DNA of 18,272 bases from NCBI GenBank assembly GCA_003563255.1, contig PWSL01000425.1, positions 1 to 18,272 on the forward strand, read 5' to 3'. Position 1 is the stretch's first letter. Each line of letters starts with the position of its first letter. Of the stretch, positions 6,948 through 13,955 are shown one piece after another. Source of the stretch: Desulfonatronospira sp. GTDB lineage: Bacteria > Desulfobacterota > Desulfovibrionia > Desulfovibrionales > Desulfonatronovibrionaceae. The position numbers and the translations under genes were made by a program. The notes below the pieces were generated by a model that was given only the letters and a program-made list of their open reading frames with translations, was not told the DNA's origin and searched no databases.

Positions 6948-7835
6948 ATGTTTTCTCAGCCTGAAAAATCTTTGCAAATCTACAAGAAACGAAAAAAAAT
7001 CCTGGACCAGAAATCATTTCTCCCTAAAGAACTTGTAAAACTTGTGGACTTTGTCATCAAAAACCAGCTTGAGGCAGCCCAGAAGACATCCCCTGAAAAC
7101 AGTCCCGATACCTCCTTCACCCCGATTCAGGAATTGATTCAAGGCAAGCCCCTGCTGCCCAGGGAATCTTTTCCGCTGGATTATGACAATGCCCGGGATC
7201 TAGCCCGGATAATCATGCAGTTCATGCACAATTCCCAGGGGCACCTGAAACAGCCGGTTGAAGAAATTGAAAAAGAACTGGAACAGGACCCGAACTTTCT
7301 AGACCTTGCTCTGCAGAAATACCTTGAGGGGGACGATGATTTTTTTCGTTCCTTCGGGGAAAAAACCCCATCCGGACCCCGGAGCCTGAACTTTCTGGTC
7401 CAGTCATGTGCCGCCCCTTCCCTGGGCAGGGCGGCAGACTCCATGAATCTGGCGCTGCCCCGTGACCATACCTGGAAGACCGGACACTGCCCTGTCTGCG
7501 GCAGCCTTCCGTATATTGCCGAGCTAAGGGAAAAACAGGGCTTTCGATACCTGCACTGCAGCTTCTGCCACACGGCCTATCGTTTCAAAAGAATGGCCTG
7601 CCCCTACTGTGCCGATGAAAAAAGCGACTCTTTTGAGTATTTTCAAACCAGGGAAATACCCGGGTTCAGAGTGGACGTATGCACCTCCTGCAATATGTAT
7701 ATAAAGACCATGGATTTCAGGGAAATGGACAAAAAAGCCCTGCCCCCTGTGGATGACCTGGAATCTCTTCCCCTGGACATCAAGGCCAAGGAAGAGGGGT
7801 ATCTCCGCCCCACCCTCTCGGCCTGGGGCTTCTAG
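6948..7835 (+). CDS. fdhE: formate dehydrogenase accessory protein FdhE
   Basis: Cytoplasmic maturation factor for Mo/W formate dehydrogenases; in E. coli FdhE is a rubredoxin-like iron protein that interacts with the catalytic subunit. 295 residues, normal length. Four CxxC pairs are visible and in the expected order: C181/C184 (CPVC), C204/C207 (CSFC), C218/C221 (CPYC) and C245/C248 (CTSC). The N-terminal half is mostly helical. The start ATG is preceded by a GGAG ribosome site about 7 bases upstream. Followed after 22 bp by mobA, which makes the guanylylated molybdopterin cofactor used by the same enzymes, so the pair forms a maturation unit. No formate dehydrogenase structural gene is in the window. 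Confidence 0.93.
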   Translation: MFSQPEKSLQIYKKRKKILDQKSFLPKELVKLVDFVIKNQLEAAQKTSPENSPDTSFTPIQELIQGKPLLPRESFPLDYDNARDLARIIMQFMHNSQGHLKQPVEEIEKELEQDPNFLDLALQKYLEGDDDFFRSFGEKTPSGPRSLNFLVQSCAAPSLGRAADSMNLALPRDHTWKTGHCPVCGSLPYIAELREKQGFRYLHCSFCHTAYRFKRMACPYCADEKSDSFEYFQTREIPGFRVDVCTSCNMYIKTMDFREMDKKALPPVDDLESLPLDIKAKEEGYLRPTLSAWGF

Positions 7836-7857
7836 GCTTATTGACGATTCCAGATAC

Positions 7858-8505
7858 ATGACTGCCGGGAAACATAGCCAGGAGCTCTACGCCGTTATCC
7901 TTGCCGGCGGCAAAAGCACCCGACTGGGCAGGGACAAGACCAGGGTCAGGATCGAAGGCCGAACCCTTGTTCAACGCATGGTCGATCTGGCTGGACTGTT
8001 CTGTACATGCACCTGGGTAGTGGGCCAGAACCCACGGCAGGATGACATACCATGGATGCTTGACGATATTCCGGGCATCGGCCCCATGGGGGGGATTATT
8101 ACTGCCCTCAAGAAACTTCATGCTCCATGCCTGGTCCTGGCATGCGATATTCCCGCCCTGAACCGGAATATCATAGCCAGACTGATAGAGCATAGAGAGG
8201 CCTCAAACAAAAAACAGTTTATGACCACCTTTCAGCAGCCGCATACAGGATTTATTGAATCCCTGGTGGCCATTTATGAGCCTGAATGTTTAAACCTGCT
8301 CCTTGCCTCTTACAATCAGGGCTGCTATAGATTAAGCAAGGCGGTGCCGCCTGAAGTGCGGCTGCATATTCCCTATGATGTCAATGAGGAAAGCTTTTTT
8401 TTCAACGTAAATTACCCCGGAGACCTGGAACAACTGAATGCCCTGTTTAATGAGGGCACGGAGCCGGATTCCAGTGGCGGGGGCGAGGGCGAGGCTCGAG
8501 GTTAA
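7858..8505 (+). CDS. mobA: molybdenum cofactor guanylyltransferase MobA
   Basis: Transfers GMP from GTP to molybdopterin to form the MGD cofactor (bis-MGD in DMSO-reductase family enzymes such as formate dehydrogenase). Nucleotidyltransferase signature LAGGKSTRLGRDK at 15-27, GPMGG at 75-79, the metal-binding Asp in ACDIP (D97), and NVNYPGDLEQL near the end, matching the NxNTPxDL motif of the family. 215 residues, close to typical. The ATG at 7858 was chosen because the signature then starts at residue 15 as usual; the frame is open upstream to 7753 but that part overlaps fdhE. The ribosome site is weak, so translation may be coupled to fdhE. Confidence 0.92.
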   Translation: MTAGKHSQELYAVILAGGKSTRLGRDKTRVRIEGRTLVQRMVDLAGLFCTCTWVVGQNPRQDDIPWMLDDIPGIGPMGGIITALKKLHAPCLVLACDIPALNRNIIARLIEHREASNKKQFMTTFQQPHTGFIESLVAIYEPECLNLLLASYNQGCYRLSKAVPPEVRLHIPYDVNEESFFFNVNYPGDLEQLNALFNEGTEPDSSGGGEGEARG

Positions 8506-8551
8506 AAAACCGGGTAAGCTTCACCCTCAATATACCGGGGATCTGACAAGA

Positions 8552-9136
8552 GTGAGTTGCAAATCTTTTCTTTCTGCAGGACTTGTGATGGTCCTTTGCC
8601 TGCTGAATCCCGCCCATTCTGCCTGGGCCGGACAGAGCACCATATACTATTATCAGGATGAATCAGGTACACACCATTTCACTGACCTGCCCACCTCCAG
8701 CAAGTACAGGCCCTTTGCCTTTTTCGGGCGCACTCAGGAAAAGACCCCGCAGCAACTGCAGCAGAGCATAGAGATTTACAGCCGGCAATACCAGGTCGAT
8801 CCTGACCTGATACGGGCCATGATCCAGGTGGAATCCAACTTTGACGCCGGAGCCGTATCAATTGCAGGCGCCCAGGGACTGATGCAGATTATGCCGGAAA
8901 CACAAAGAGACCTGGGGCTCAAGGACCCTTTTGATGCTGATTCCAACGTAGAGGCGGGGGTCAGGTATTACAGGTGGCTGCTGAACCGCTTTCAGGACCA
9001 GCAACTGGCCCTGGCAGCATATAATGCAGGACCGTCCAGAGTGGAAGAATATCAGGGTATTCCTCCTTTTCAGGAAACCCAAAACTACGTGAAAAGAGTT
9101 CTGGACATCTACAACAATTCTAAACAGGCCCGGTGA
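8552..9136 (+). CDS. DUF4124 plus SLT-domain lytic transglycosylase
   Basis: Predicted exported murein lytic transglycosylase that cleaves peptidoglycan glycan strands. An N-terminal signal peptide (KSFLSAGLVMVLCLLNPAHSAWA) is followed by a DUF4124 module (IYYYQDESGTHHFTDLP) and then an SLT domain: catalytic Glu in QVESNFDAGAVS (residue 94), GAQGLMQIMPET, and AYNAGPSRV. Length about 194 residues from the GTG at 8552, chosen because it puts a Lys just ahead of the hydrophobic core. The frame is open from 8438 but that stretch overlaps mobA and is Arg-rich; an ATG at 8588 would shorten the signal peptide. The start is therefore uncertain, but the enzyme family is clear. The stop overlaps a possible GTG start of pgsA. 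Confidence 0.9.
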   Translation: MSCKSFLSAGLVMVLCLLNPAHSAWAGQSTIYYYQDESGTHHFTDLPTSSKYRPFAFFGRTQEKTPQQLQQSIEIYSRQYQVDPDLIRAMIQVESNFDAGAVSIAGAQGLMQIMPETQRDLGLKDPFDADSNVEAGVRYYRWLLNRFQDQQLALAAYNAGPSRVEEYQGIPPFQETQNYVKRVLDIYNNSKQAR

Positions 9137-9141
9137 ATGCC

Positions 9142-9705
9142 ATGTTCAACCTGCCCAACAGTCTGACTTTCGCCCGCATTGCAACAGTTCCGCTCCTGGT
9201 TGTCCTGCTGTATTTCCCTTCCAGGACCACAGCTGCTGCAGCCATGCTCATCTTTATAATAGCTTCCCTGACGGACCTTTTTGACGGCCTTCTGGCAAGA
9301 AGATACAACCAGGTAACCAAGATGGGCAAATTCCTGGATCCCCTGGCAGACAAAATACTTATTACCGCCGTGCTTATTATGCTGGTGCATAACGGATGGC
9401 TGCAGGCCTGGATAGCCATCGTCATCATCACCAGGGAAATCACCGTGACCGGTCTAAGGGCCATTGCTGCAGAGCAAAGCATAGTGATTTCCGCTGATAG
9501 ATACGGCAAACTGAAGACCATATTCCAGGTCGTTGCCCTGTGCCCCTTGATGCTTCATTATACCTGGTGGGGCTTTGACCCCAACCTCCTGGGCCAGGTG
9601 CTCATCCATATCGCCATGATTCTGGCAGTGGCTTCAGGAGTCAATTACCTGAGTATTTTTTACAGGCAGGCGTTTAAAGAAACAGAAGATAAATATGAGG
9701 ATTAA
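9142..9705 (+). CDS. pgsA: CDP-diacylglycerol--glycerol-3-phosphate 3-phosphatidyltransferase
   Basis: Inner-membrane enzyme for the committed step of phosphatidylglycerol synthesis. The CDP-alcohol phosphotransferase signature DGx2ARx8Gx3Dx3D is complete and starts at DGLLAR, ending with FLDPLADK. Several membrane segments are visible. About 187 residues, normal for PgsA. The ATG at 9142 (MFNLPNSLTFARI) has GGTGA five bases upstream; a GTG at 9133 overlapping the lytic transglycosylase stop would add three residues. Likely co-transcribed with the genes before it. Confidence 0.95.
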   Translation: MFNLPNSLTFARIATVPLLVVLLYFPSRTTAAAAMLIFIIASLTDLFDGLLARRYNQVTKMGKFLDPLADKILITAVLIMLVHNGWLQAWIAIVIITREITVTGLRAIAAEQSIVISADRYGKLKTIFQVVALCPLMLHYTWWGFDPNLLGQVLIHIAMILAVASGVNYLSIFYRQAFKETEDKYED

Positions 9706-9717
9706 AATAAGTATCCG

Positions 9718-9737
9718 GTAACCATTCAAACGGGTGC
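9718..9737 (+). repeat. F4-type TIR remnant between pgsA and pilT
   Basis: GTAACCATTCA followed by AACGGGTGC closely matches the left TIR of the F4 element at 17236 (GTAACCATTCAGGGGTGC), allowing a two-base insertion. No partner end is seen before pilT, so this looks like a solo end left by an old insertion. Confidence 0.5.
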
Positions 9738-9795
9738 ATATATCTTGAAAGTCAAGATTACTGTCGCTTTAGTATGAAGACAACGGAGATAATCC

Positions 9796-10872
9796 ATGGC
9801 CCAGATAGACGCTTTTTTTAAAATGATGCACGAATTGGGTGCTTCGGATCTGCACCTTTCCACCGGCTCCCAACCCATCATTCGACTGCACGGAGACCTG
9901 CAGAGAATAAAGTACAAATCTCTCGAAAACGAAGATTTGAAGAAAATGCTATATGAAATCACCCCGGAAAATAAGGTCAAGGCTTTTGAGGAAAGCGGGG
10001 ATGTGGATTTTTCATACGAAGTACCCCACCTGGCCAGGTACAGGGTCAACTTTTTCTGGCAACGCCTGGGTGTGGCTGCGGTTTTCAGGGAAATTCCCCA
10101 GAAGATACTCAGCATTGAGGACCTGGGACTGCCGGGCATCATGAAGCGCCTGGCCATGCTTCCCAAAGGCCTGGTCCTGGTCACAGGCCCCACAGGAAGC
10201 GGCAAGTCCACGACCCTGGCGGCCTGCATTGACTATGCCAACAAGACCCGCAAAGATCATATCCTGACTATTGAAGACCCCATCGAGTTTGTACACCAGC
10301 CGGTGAACTGCCTTATCAACCAGCGTGAGGTAGGCCGGGACACCATGAGTTTCAAGGCCGCCCTGCGCGGGGCGCTGCGCGAGGACCCGGACATTATCCT
10401 GGTTGGCGAACTGCGCGACCTGGAGACCATTGAACTGGCCCTGGAAGCCTCTGAAACGGGCCACCTGGTCTTTGGTACCCTGCACACCATCTCGGCTTCC
10501 AAAACCATTGACCGCATTATCGAGGTCTTTCCCGGAGAAATGCAGGGGCAGATAAGGTCCAGCCTCTCTGAGTCCCTGCGGGCCATCATCGCCCAGAGCC
10601 TTTTCAAACGCATCGACAAGCCCGGCAGGGTGGCTGCTCTGGAGATTCTCATTGCAACTCCTGCTGTTCGCAACCTCATCCGGGAAAATAAAAACTTCCA
10701 GATCAACTCCGTAATTGAGACCGGCAAAAAATTCGGTATGCAGACCCTGGACGAATCCATCATGAAACACCTGCAGCAAAGCCTTATCGATGCGGAAGAA
10801 GCCTACAACAAGGCTGTAAACAAAGCCAAGTTCAGGGATTACCTCAAGGATACCCCCCAGGATTTTACATAG
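9796..10872 (+). CDS. pilT: type IV pilus retraction ATPase PilT
   Basis: Hexameric cytoplasmic ATPase that depolymerises type IV pili and drives twitching. 358 residues. Walker A GPTGSGKST at 131-139, Asp box LTIEDPIEFVH near 157-167, Walker B ILVGELRD with Glu205, and His box TGHLVFGTLHT at 221-231. The C-terminal VRNLIRE sequence matches the AIRNLIRE motif required for retraction in PilT. GGAG ribosome site about 8 bases before the ATG. Followed by its paralogue after 8 bp. Confidence 0.96.
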   Translation: MAQIDAFFKMMHELGASDLHLSTGSQPIIRLHGDLQRIKYKSLENEDLKKMLYEITPENKVKAFEESGDVDFSYEVPHLARYRVNFFWQRLGVAAVFREIPQKILSIEDLGLPGIMKRLAMLPKGLVLVTGPTGSGKSTTLAACIDYANKTRKDHILTIEDPIEFVHQPVNCLINQREVGRDTMSFKAALRGALREDPDIILVGELRDLETIELALEASETGHLVFGTLHTISASKTIDRIIEVFPGEMQGQIRSSLSESLRAIIAQSLFKRIDKPGRVAALEILIATPAVRNLIRENKNFQINSVIETGKKFGMQTLDESIMKHLQQSLIDAEEAYNKAVNKAKFRDYLKDTPQDFT

Positions 10873-10880
10873 GTGTAAAC

Positions 10881-12050
10881 ATGCTCAAATCCCAGCTTGA
10901 CCACATTGTCTCTCAGATCCTTTCTCAGCACCCGGATCTTTCGGATGTCATCCTCACCGCGGGTAAACCGGTACAGGTAGAAGTCCACGGACAACTGAGA
11001 GACGCCCGCATTGACCCGGACCTTGGCAACCTGGTGCCCTTCCAGGTGGAAGCCATGGCCATGGCCATGATGGGCCGGAACTTGAGACTCTACCGGGACC
11101 AGATCAACACCGGCTCCTGCGACCTGTCCTACGAATTACCCGGACAGGCCCGATTCAGGGTCAATGTTTTCGGGCAGAAAGGCTCCCTGGCTGTGGTCAT
11201 GCGCAAGCTGTCCATGCACGTACCCAGCCTGGAGGACCTGGCCCTTCCAAAAATATTTCAGGATATGGCAAGAGAGAAATATGGACTCATACTTGTGACA
11301 GGAGGGACAGGAACCGGAAAATCCACATCTCTGGCAGCCCTGATAAACGAGATAAATGCCCGTGAAAGCAAGCACATTATTACACTTGAAGATCCGGTGG
11401 AATTCCTGCATCCTCACAAACAAGGCGTCATCAACCAGAGAGAGATGGGCAGGGATTTCGACAGCTTTGCCTCAGGTCTGCGGGCGGCCCTGCGCCAGGC
11501 CCCCAAGGTCATCCTGGTTGGGGAGATAAGAGACCGGGAAACTGTGGGCATTGCCCTGGAGGCGGCTGAAACCGGGCATCTGGTGCTGGGCACCCTGCAT
11601 ACCAGCGACGCAGGCCAGACCATCAACCGTATTATCTCCATGTTTGAACTCAGCGAAGAACAGCTTATCCGATCCAGACTTGCAGACAGTCTGAAGTACG
11701 TGGTTTCCCAGAGACTGCTGCCCAGAAATAAGGGCGGCCGGGTGGCGGCGTTCGAAATTCTCAGTTCAAACCTGCGCATCCGGGATATAATAATGAACGG
11801 CGAAACAGAGGAAAAAACATTCTACAATGTGATTACCGCCGGAGAGACTTACGGCATGGCGACCTTTGACCAGTACCTTATGAACCTTTACAGGCAGGAA
11901 GTCATCTCTGAGGAAACAGCAATGCTGAGCGCTTCTGACAAGTCCCGTCTGAAGCAGATGATTGACAGGGAAAAGTCTCTGAAGGGGGAAAAGGTAACCG
12001 ACATCGACGGCCTGGAGCTGGATCTGGACTATGAGAACAGAAACCGTTAA
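10881..12050 (+). CDS. pilU: PilT paralogue, PilU-type pilus ATPase
   Basis: A second retraction-type ATPase; in other species PilU assists PilT-driven retraction under load. 389 residues. Walker A GGTGTGKST at 141-149, Asp box LEDPVEFLH, Walker B VILVGEIRD and His box TGHLVLGTLHT are all intact. The AIRNLIRE motif is replaced by RIRDIIMNGE, which is how PilU-type proteins differ from PilT. The C-terminal extension is acidic. It begins 8 bp after pilT and is surely in the same transcript. The PilU assignment rests on the motif change and gene order. Confidence 0.9.
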   Translation: MLKSQLDHIVSQILSQHPDLSDVILTAGKPVQVEVHGQLRDARIDPDLGNLVPFQVEAMAMAMMGRNLRLYRDQINTGSCDLSYELPGQARFRVNVFGQKGSLAVVMRKLSMHVPSLEDLALPKIFQDMAREKYGLILVTGGTGTGKSTSLAALINEINARESKHIITLEDPVEFLHPHKQGVINQREMGRDFDSFASGLRAALRQAPKVILVGEIRDRETVGIALEAAETGHLVLGTLHTSDAGQTINRIISMFELSEEQLIRSRLADSLKYVVSQRLLPRNKGGRVAAFEILSSNLRIRDIIMNGETEEKTFYNVITAGETYGMATFDQYLMNLYRQEVISEETAMLSASDKSRLKQMIDREKSLKGEKVTDIDGLELDLDYENRNR

Positions 12051-12120
12051 GGACATTCCAAGACGGGCTTCTCCCGAGTTTATGAGCTTAGTTATCTTAA
12101 TCAGTGAGGTATGAACGGCC

Positions 12121-12597
12121 ATGCAGGCGGATATAGAAGGAATACAGGAAACAACAGTAGAGCCAGACCTGTTTCCCCCGGGAGCCAGAGTCTCTTTTAT
12201 CTATACAGAGGACAAAACCCTGCTGGAAAAATTGCAGGCTTGTTTTGATTCCCAGGGATATTATACTGCTACGGCTTCTGACCCTGTCCAGGGAGCGGCA
12301 AAGCTCAGGCTTAACAGTTACGATGTTGCTGTTCTGGATCACAGAAAAAACATTGATCCGCTTCTGGACGTAATTAATTGCTGGCCGGGTTTATCCAGAA
12401 GAGCCCTGAATATTATTATAATTGGTGAAAAAGCCCCCAGCCTCCACCAGAGGCAGGCCCTGGTACAGGGGGTTAATTTTTACCTGAACCTACAGGATCT
12501 GAAAAGCATGGAGGATTTGATACTGCAGTGCCTCAGGGGATACCAGATCTACTACCATCCCTGGCAAAAGGTTATGGAGGAAGTGCATGACAAATAA
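12121..12597 (+). CDS. degenerate receiver-like protein in the pil operon
   Basis: 158 residues; no family recognised with certainty. The layout resembles a response-regulator receiver domain: a hydrophobic first strand (VSFIYTEDKTLLEKLQACFDSQGY), YDVAVLDH with an Asp where the phosphoacceptor would be, an IIIIGEKA strand, and QGVNFYLN where the conserved Lys normally sits in YLxKP. The Lys is replaced by Asn and the N-terminal acidic pair is only partly kept, so phosphorylation-dependent signalling is doubtful. It starts 70 bp after pilU, with a GAGG site upstream, and overlaps the next gene by 11 bp. A regulatory or scaffolding role next to the retraction ATPases is inference from position only. 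Confidence 0.7.
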   Translation: MQADIEGIQETTVEPDLFPPGARVSFIYTEDKTLLEKLQACFDSQGYYTATASDPVQGAAKLRLNSYDVAVLDHRKNIDPLLDVINCWPGLSRRALNIIIIGEKAPSLHQRQALVQGVNFYLNLQDLKSMEDLILQCLRGYQIYYHPWQKVMEEVHDK

Positions 12598-12856
12598 CAG
12601 GACAGTGCTTCAAGCCAGGCTGAAAAACTGCCTGCTGACTATAGTTGAAATGGAGCCCATGCTGAGCAGGCTTTCCATTCACAAAGAACTGCTGCATGAA
12701 TTCAAGCAGTTAAAAGAAATCTCCGGAAAGCTTTCCAGCCTGGAACTTTCTCACACTGAGGTGGAGCGCATCGAAAACGCCACCAGACTTTTTTTAAGTG
12801 AATTGGAAATACCCGGGGAATTTTTGCAGTTGGAGCAACGGGAGAACCTGCAATAA
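12587..12856 (+). CDS. small helical protein, function unknown
   Basis: 89 residues, not recognised. The sequence is almost entirely amphipathic helix with heptad-like Leu spacing (LSIHKELLHEFKQLKEISGKLSSLEL) and no membrane segment. It starts inside the end of the receiver-like gene (11-bp overlap), so translation is probably coupled and the two products may work together. An F2 miniature element begins 11 bp after its stop. Confidence 0.65.
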   Translation: MTNNRTVLQARLKNCLLTIVEMEPMLSRLSIHKELLHEFKQLKEISGKLSSLELSHTEVERIENATRLFLSELEIPGEFLQLEQRENLQ

Positions 12857-12866
12857 TATTTATAAA

Positions 12867-13144
12867 GTATCTGTTTAGGCGCTTAGCACAAATTTCGGAA
12901 CAACATGTTGGTCGTTAAAATCGGTTCGTGGTTCGTGGTTCGTGGTTCTTTGTTCCTGGTTACCTCTTGTTCCCAGGCTGGAGCCTGGGAACAAGAAAAG
13001 AAAGAAAAGAAAAAATCCCTGCCTGCATGTTTGTGGGGACAGGCAACCCCGGCACTTGTTTTTTTATTGAACAAGAAACAGATTAGAAAAATAAGTGCCG
13101 GGAGAGCCAGTCCCCGTGACACATGAAAAGCGCTAAACAGATAC
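12867..13144. mobile_element. F2 miniature element (278 bp) carrying the hairpin module
   Basis: Left end GTATCTGTTTAGGCGCTTAG (12867-12886) and right end GCGCTAAACAGATAC (13130-13144) are inverted repeats. The flanking octamers TTTATAAA (12859-12866) and TTTATGCA (13145-13152) agree at 6 of 8 positions, consistent with a decayed 8-bp target duplication. The inner module is at 13035-13115: GGGGACAGGCA, stem CCCGGCACTTGTTTTT, arm AAAAATAAGTGCCGGG and GAGCCAGTCCCC. The left portion also has iterated GGTTCGTG and a TTCCCAGGCTGGAGCCTGGGAA hairpin near 12969-12990. No coding capacity. Confidence 0.8.
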
Positions 13145-13187
13145 TTTATGCAAAGTTTCTGTTTCCTGGTCATTTTTTACCTGAAAA

Positions 13188-13343
13188 GTAACTTCTCAAA
13201 AACTCCGGGCAGTATTCCTGGATACCGGCTTTCGCCGGTATGACATCACAATGCAAAGACCTGTTTTTATTCGTTATTCCGGCGAAAGCCGGAATCCAGA
13301 TGTTTTCTTGGTGTAAGATCGCCCGGAGTTATTGAGAAGTTAC
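13188..13343. mobile_element. F3 miniature element (156 bp) with perfect 8-bp target duplication, upstream of ftsB
   Basis: TIRs of 23 bp (13188-13210 and 13321-13343) beginning GTAACTTCTCAA and ending CTCCGGGC match with one mismatch. Both flanks are CCTGAAAA (13180-13187 and 13344-13351). GTAA tips with 8-bp duplications recall the IS66 family, but no transposase is present. Inside lie two inverted copies of the widespread palindrome GGATwCCGGCTTTCGCCGG (around 13218-13242 and 13277-13299). The element ends 20 bp before the ftsB start and its right duplication overlaps the ribosome site region. Confidence 0.9.
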
Positions 13344-13363
13344 CCTGAAAAAGGGTTTTAATA

Positions 13364-13639
13364 ATGCTTGTTAGATTCCTTGTAGTAATTTTGCTCGGGG
13401 CCAACTTTGTCCTTGCCTACCAGCTTTACCAGGGTCCCGGAAGTGTTCCTGTCTACCTGGAAAACAAGGAATCATTTCAAGAACTTAAGATGAAAAATAA
13501 GGACCTTATCGAGGAAAACAAAAGACTCAGCAGCGAGATTAAACACCTGCGGGACGGGGATGACTTTATAAAAGAGGCTGTGCGAAGAGAAATGGGCTAT
13601 GTACGTGAAAACGAGATACTCTATTTCTTTTCAGAATAG
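13364..13639 (+). CDS. ftsB: FtsB/DivIC-type septum formation initiator
   Basis: 91-residue bitopic membrane protein of the divisome. One N-terminal membrane segment (VRFLVVILLGANFVLAYQLY), then a coiled coil with Asn/Leu heptads (ELKMKNKDLIEENKRLSSEIKHLRDG), then the family-typical ending DFIKEAVRREMGYVRENEILYFF. Size and order fit FtsB/DivIC. An AAAGGG ribosome site sits about 8 bases before the ATG. The whole region upstream back to 12857 consists of two miniature elements, so its promoter is either within them or upstream in the pil operon. Confidence 0.88.
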   Translation: MLVRFLVVILLGANFVLAYQLYQGPGSVPVYLENKESFQELKMKNKDLIEENKRLSSEIKHLRDGDDFIKEAVRREMGYVRENEILYFFSE

Positions 13640-13955
13640 TATCGGCTCAGCCCTTATACTCAAGACGGGAGCAGGCATGTCCAGTTGGGAAACAATGCAT
13701 ACAACTTTTTTTACTTAATGACTCAGATGAGGAATGTTTCTGTCCGCTTATTTCTCCAGGCAAACATAGTTCACTAATGAGTCGTTTTGAGCACAAATGA
13801 TGCTCAAGTGGTTCCCGGAGTGCCTGTCCCCTGCTTTCCTTAAAAGCGCTAAACAGATACTCTAAAGGTAAAAAATACTGAACAGATACAATTATCGTTT
13901 CATGGTAATTACTTTGAAATTGACTTTTTCAGTGATATAACAAACGGGGCAAAAC
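13640..13955. other. intergenic region between ftsB and the TPR gene
   Basis: About 315 bases. The right half holds an F2 end (13776-13860). A second degenerate F2-like tip, CTGAACAGATAC, occurs at 13879-13890. The left part, 13640-13775, shows no recognisable repeat or gene to me. The TPR gene promoter probably lies in the AT-rich stretch 13885-13940. Confidence 0.5.
13776..13860 (-). mobile_element. F2 element, one end only
   Basis: On the complement, GTATCTGTTTAGCGC at the tip, then GGAAAGCAGGGGACAGGCAC (module arm at 13820-13831) and CCACTTGAGCATCATT..., match the F2 copy at 16534-16684 until about 13776, where similarity stops. The opposite stem arm and TIR are missing, so this copy is truncated or partly replaced. 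Confidence 0.7.

Noticed and set aside
12905..13173. Open frames of 73 and 96 codons on both strands
   Set aside because: They lie inside the F2 element and translate its palindromes.
13638..13660. GTATCGGCTCAG as the missing left tip of the truncated F2 copy ending at 13860
   Set aside because: Only GTATC is shared and the flanking octamers do not match (TCAGAATA against TCTAAAGG).
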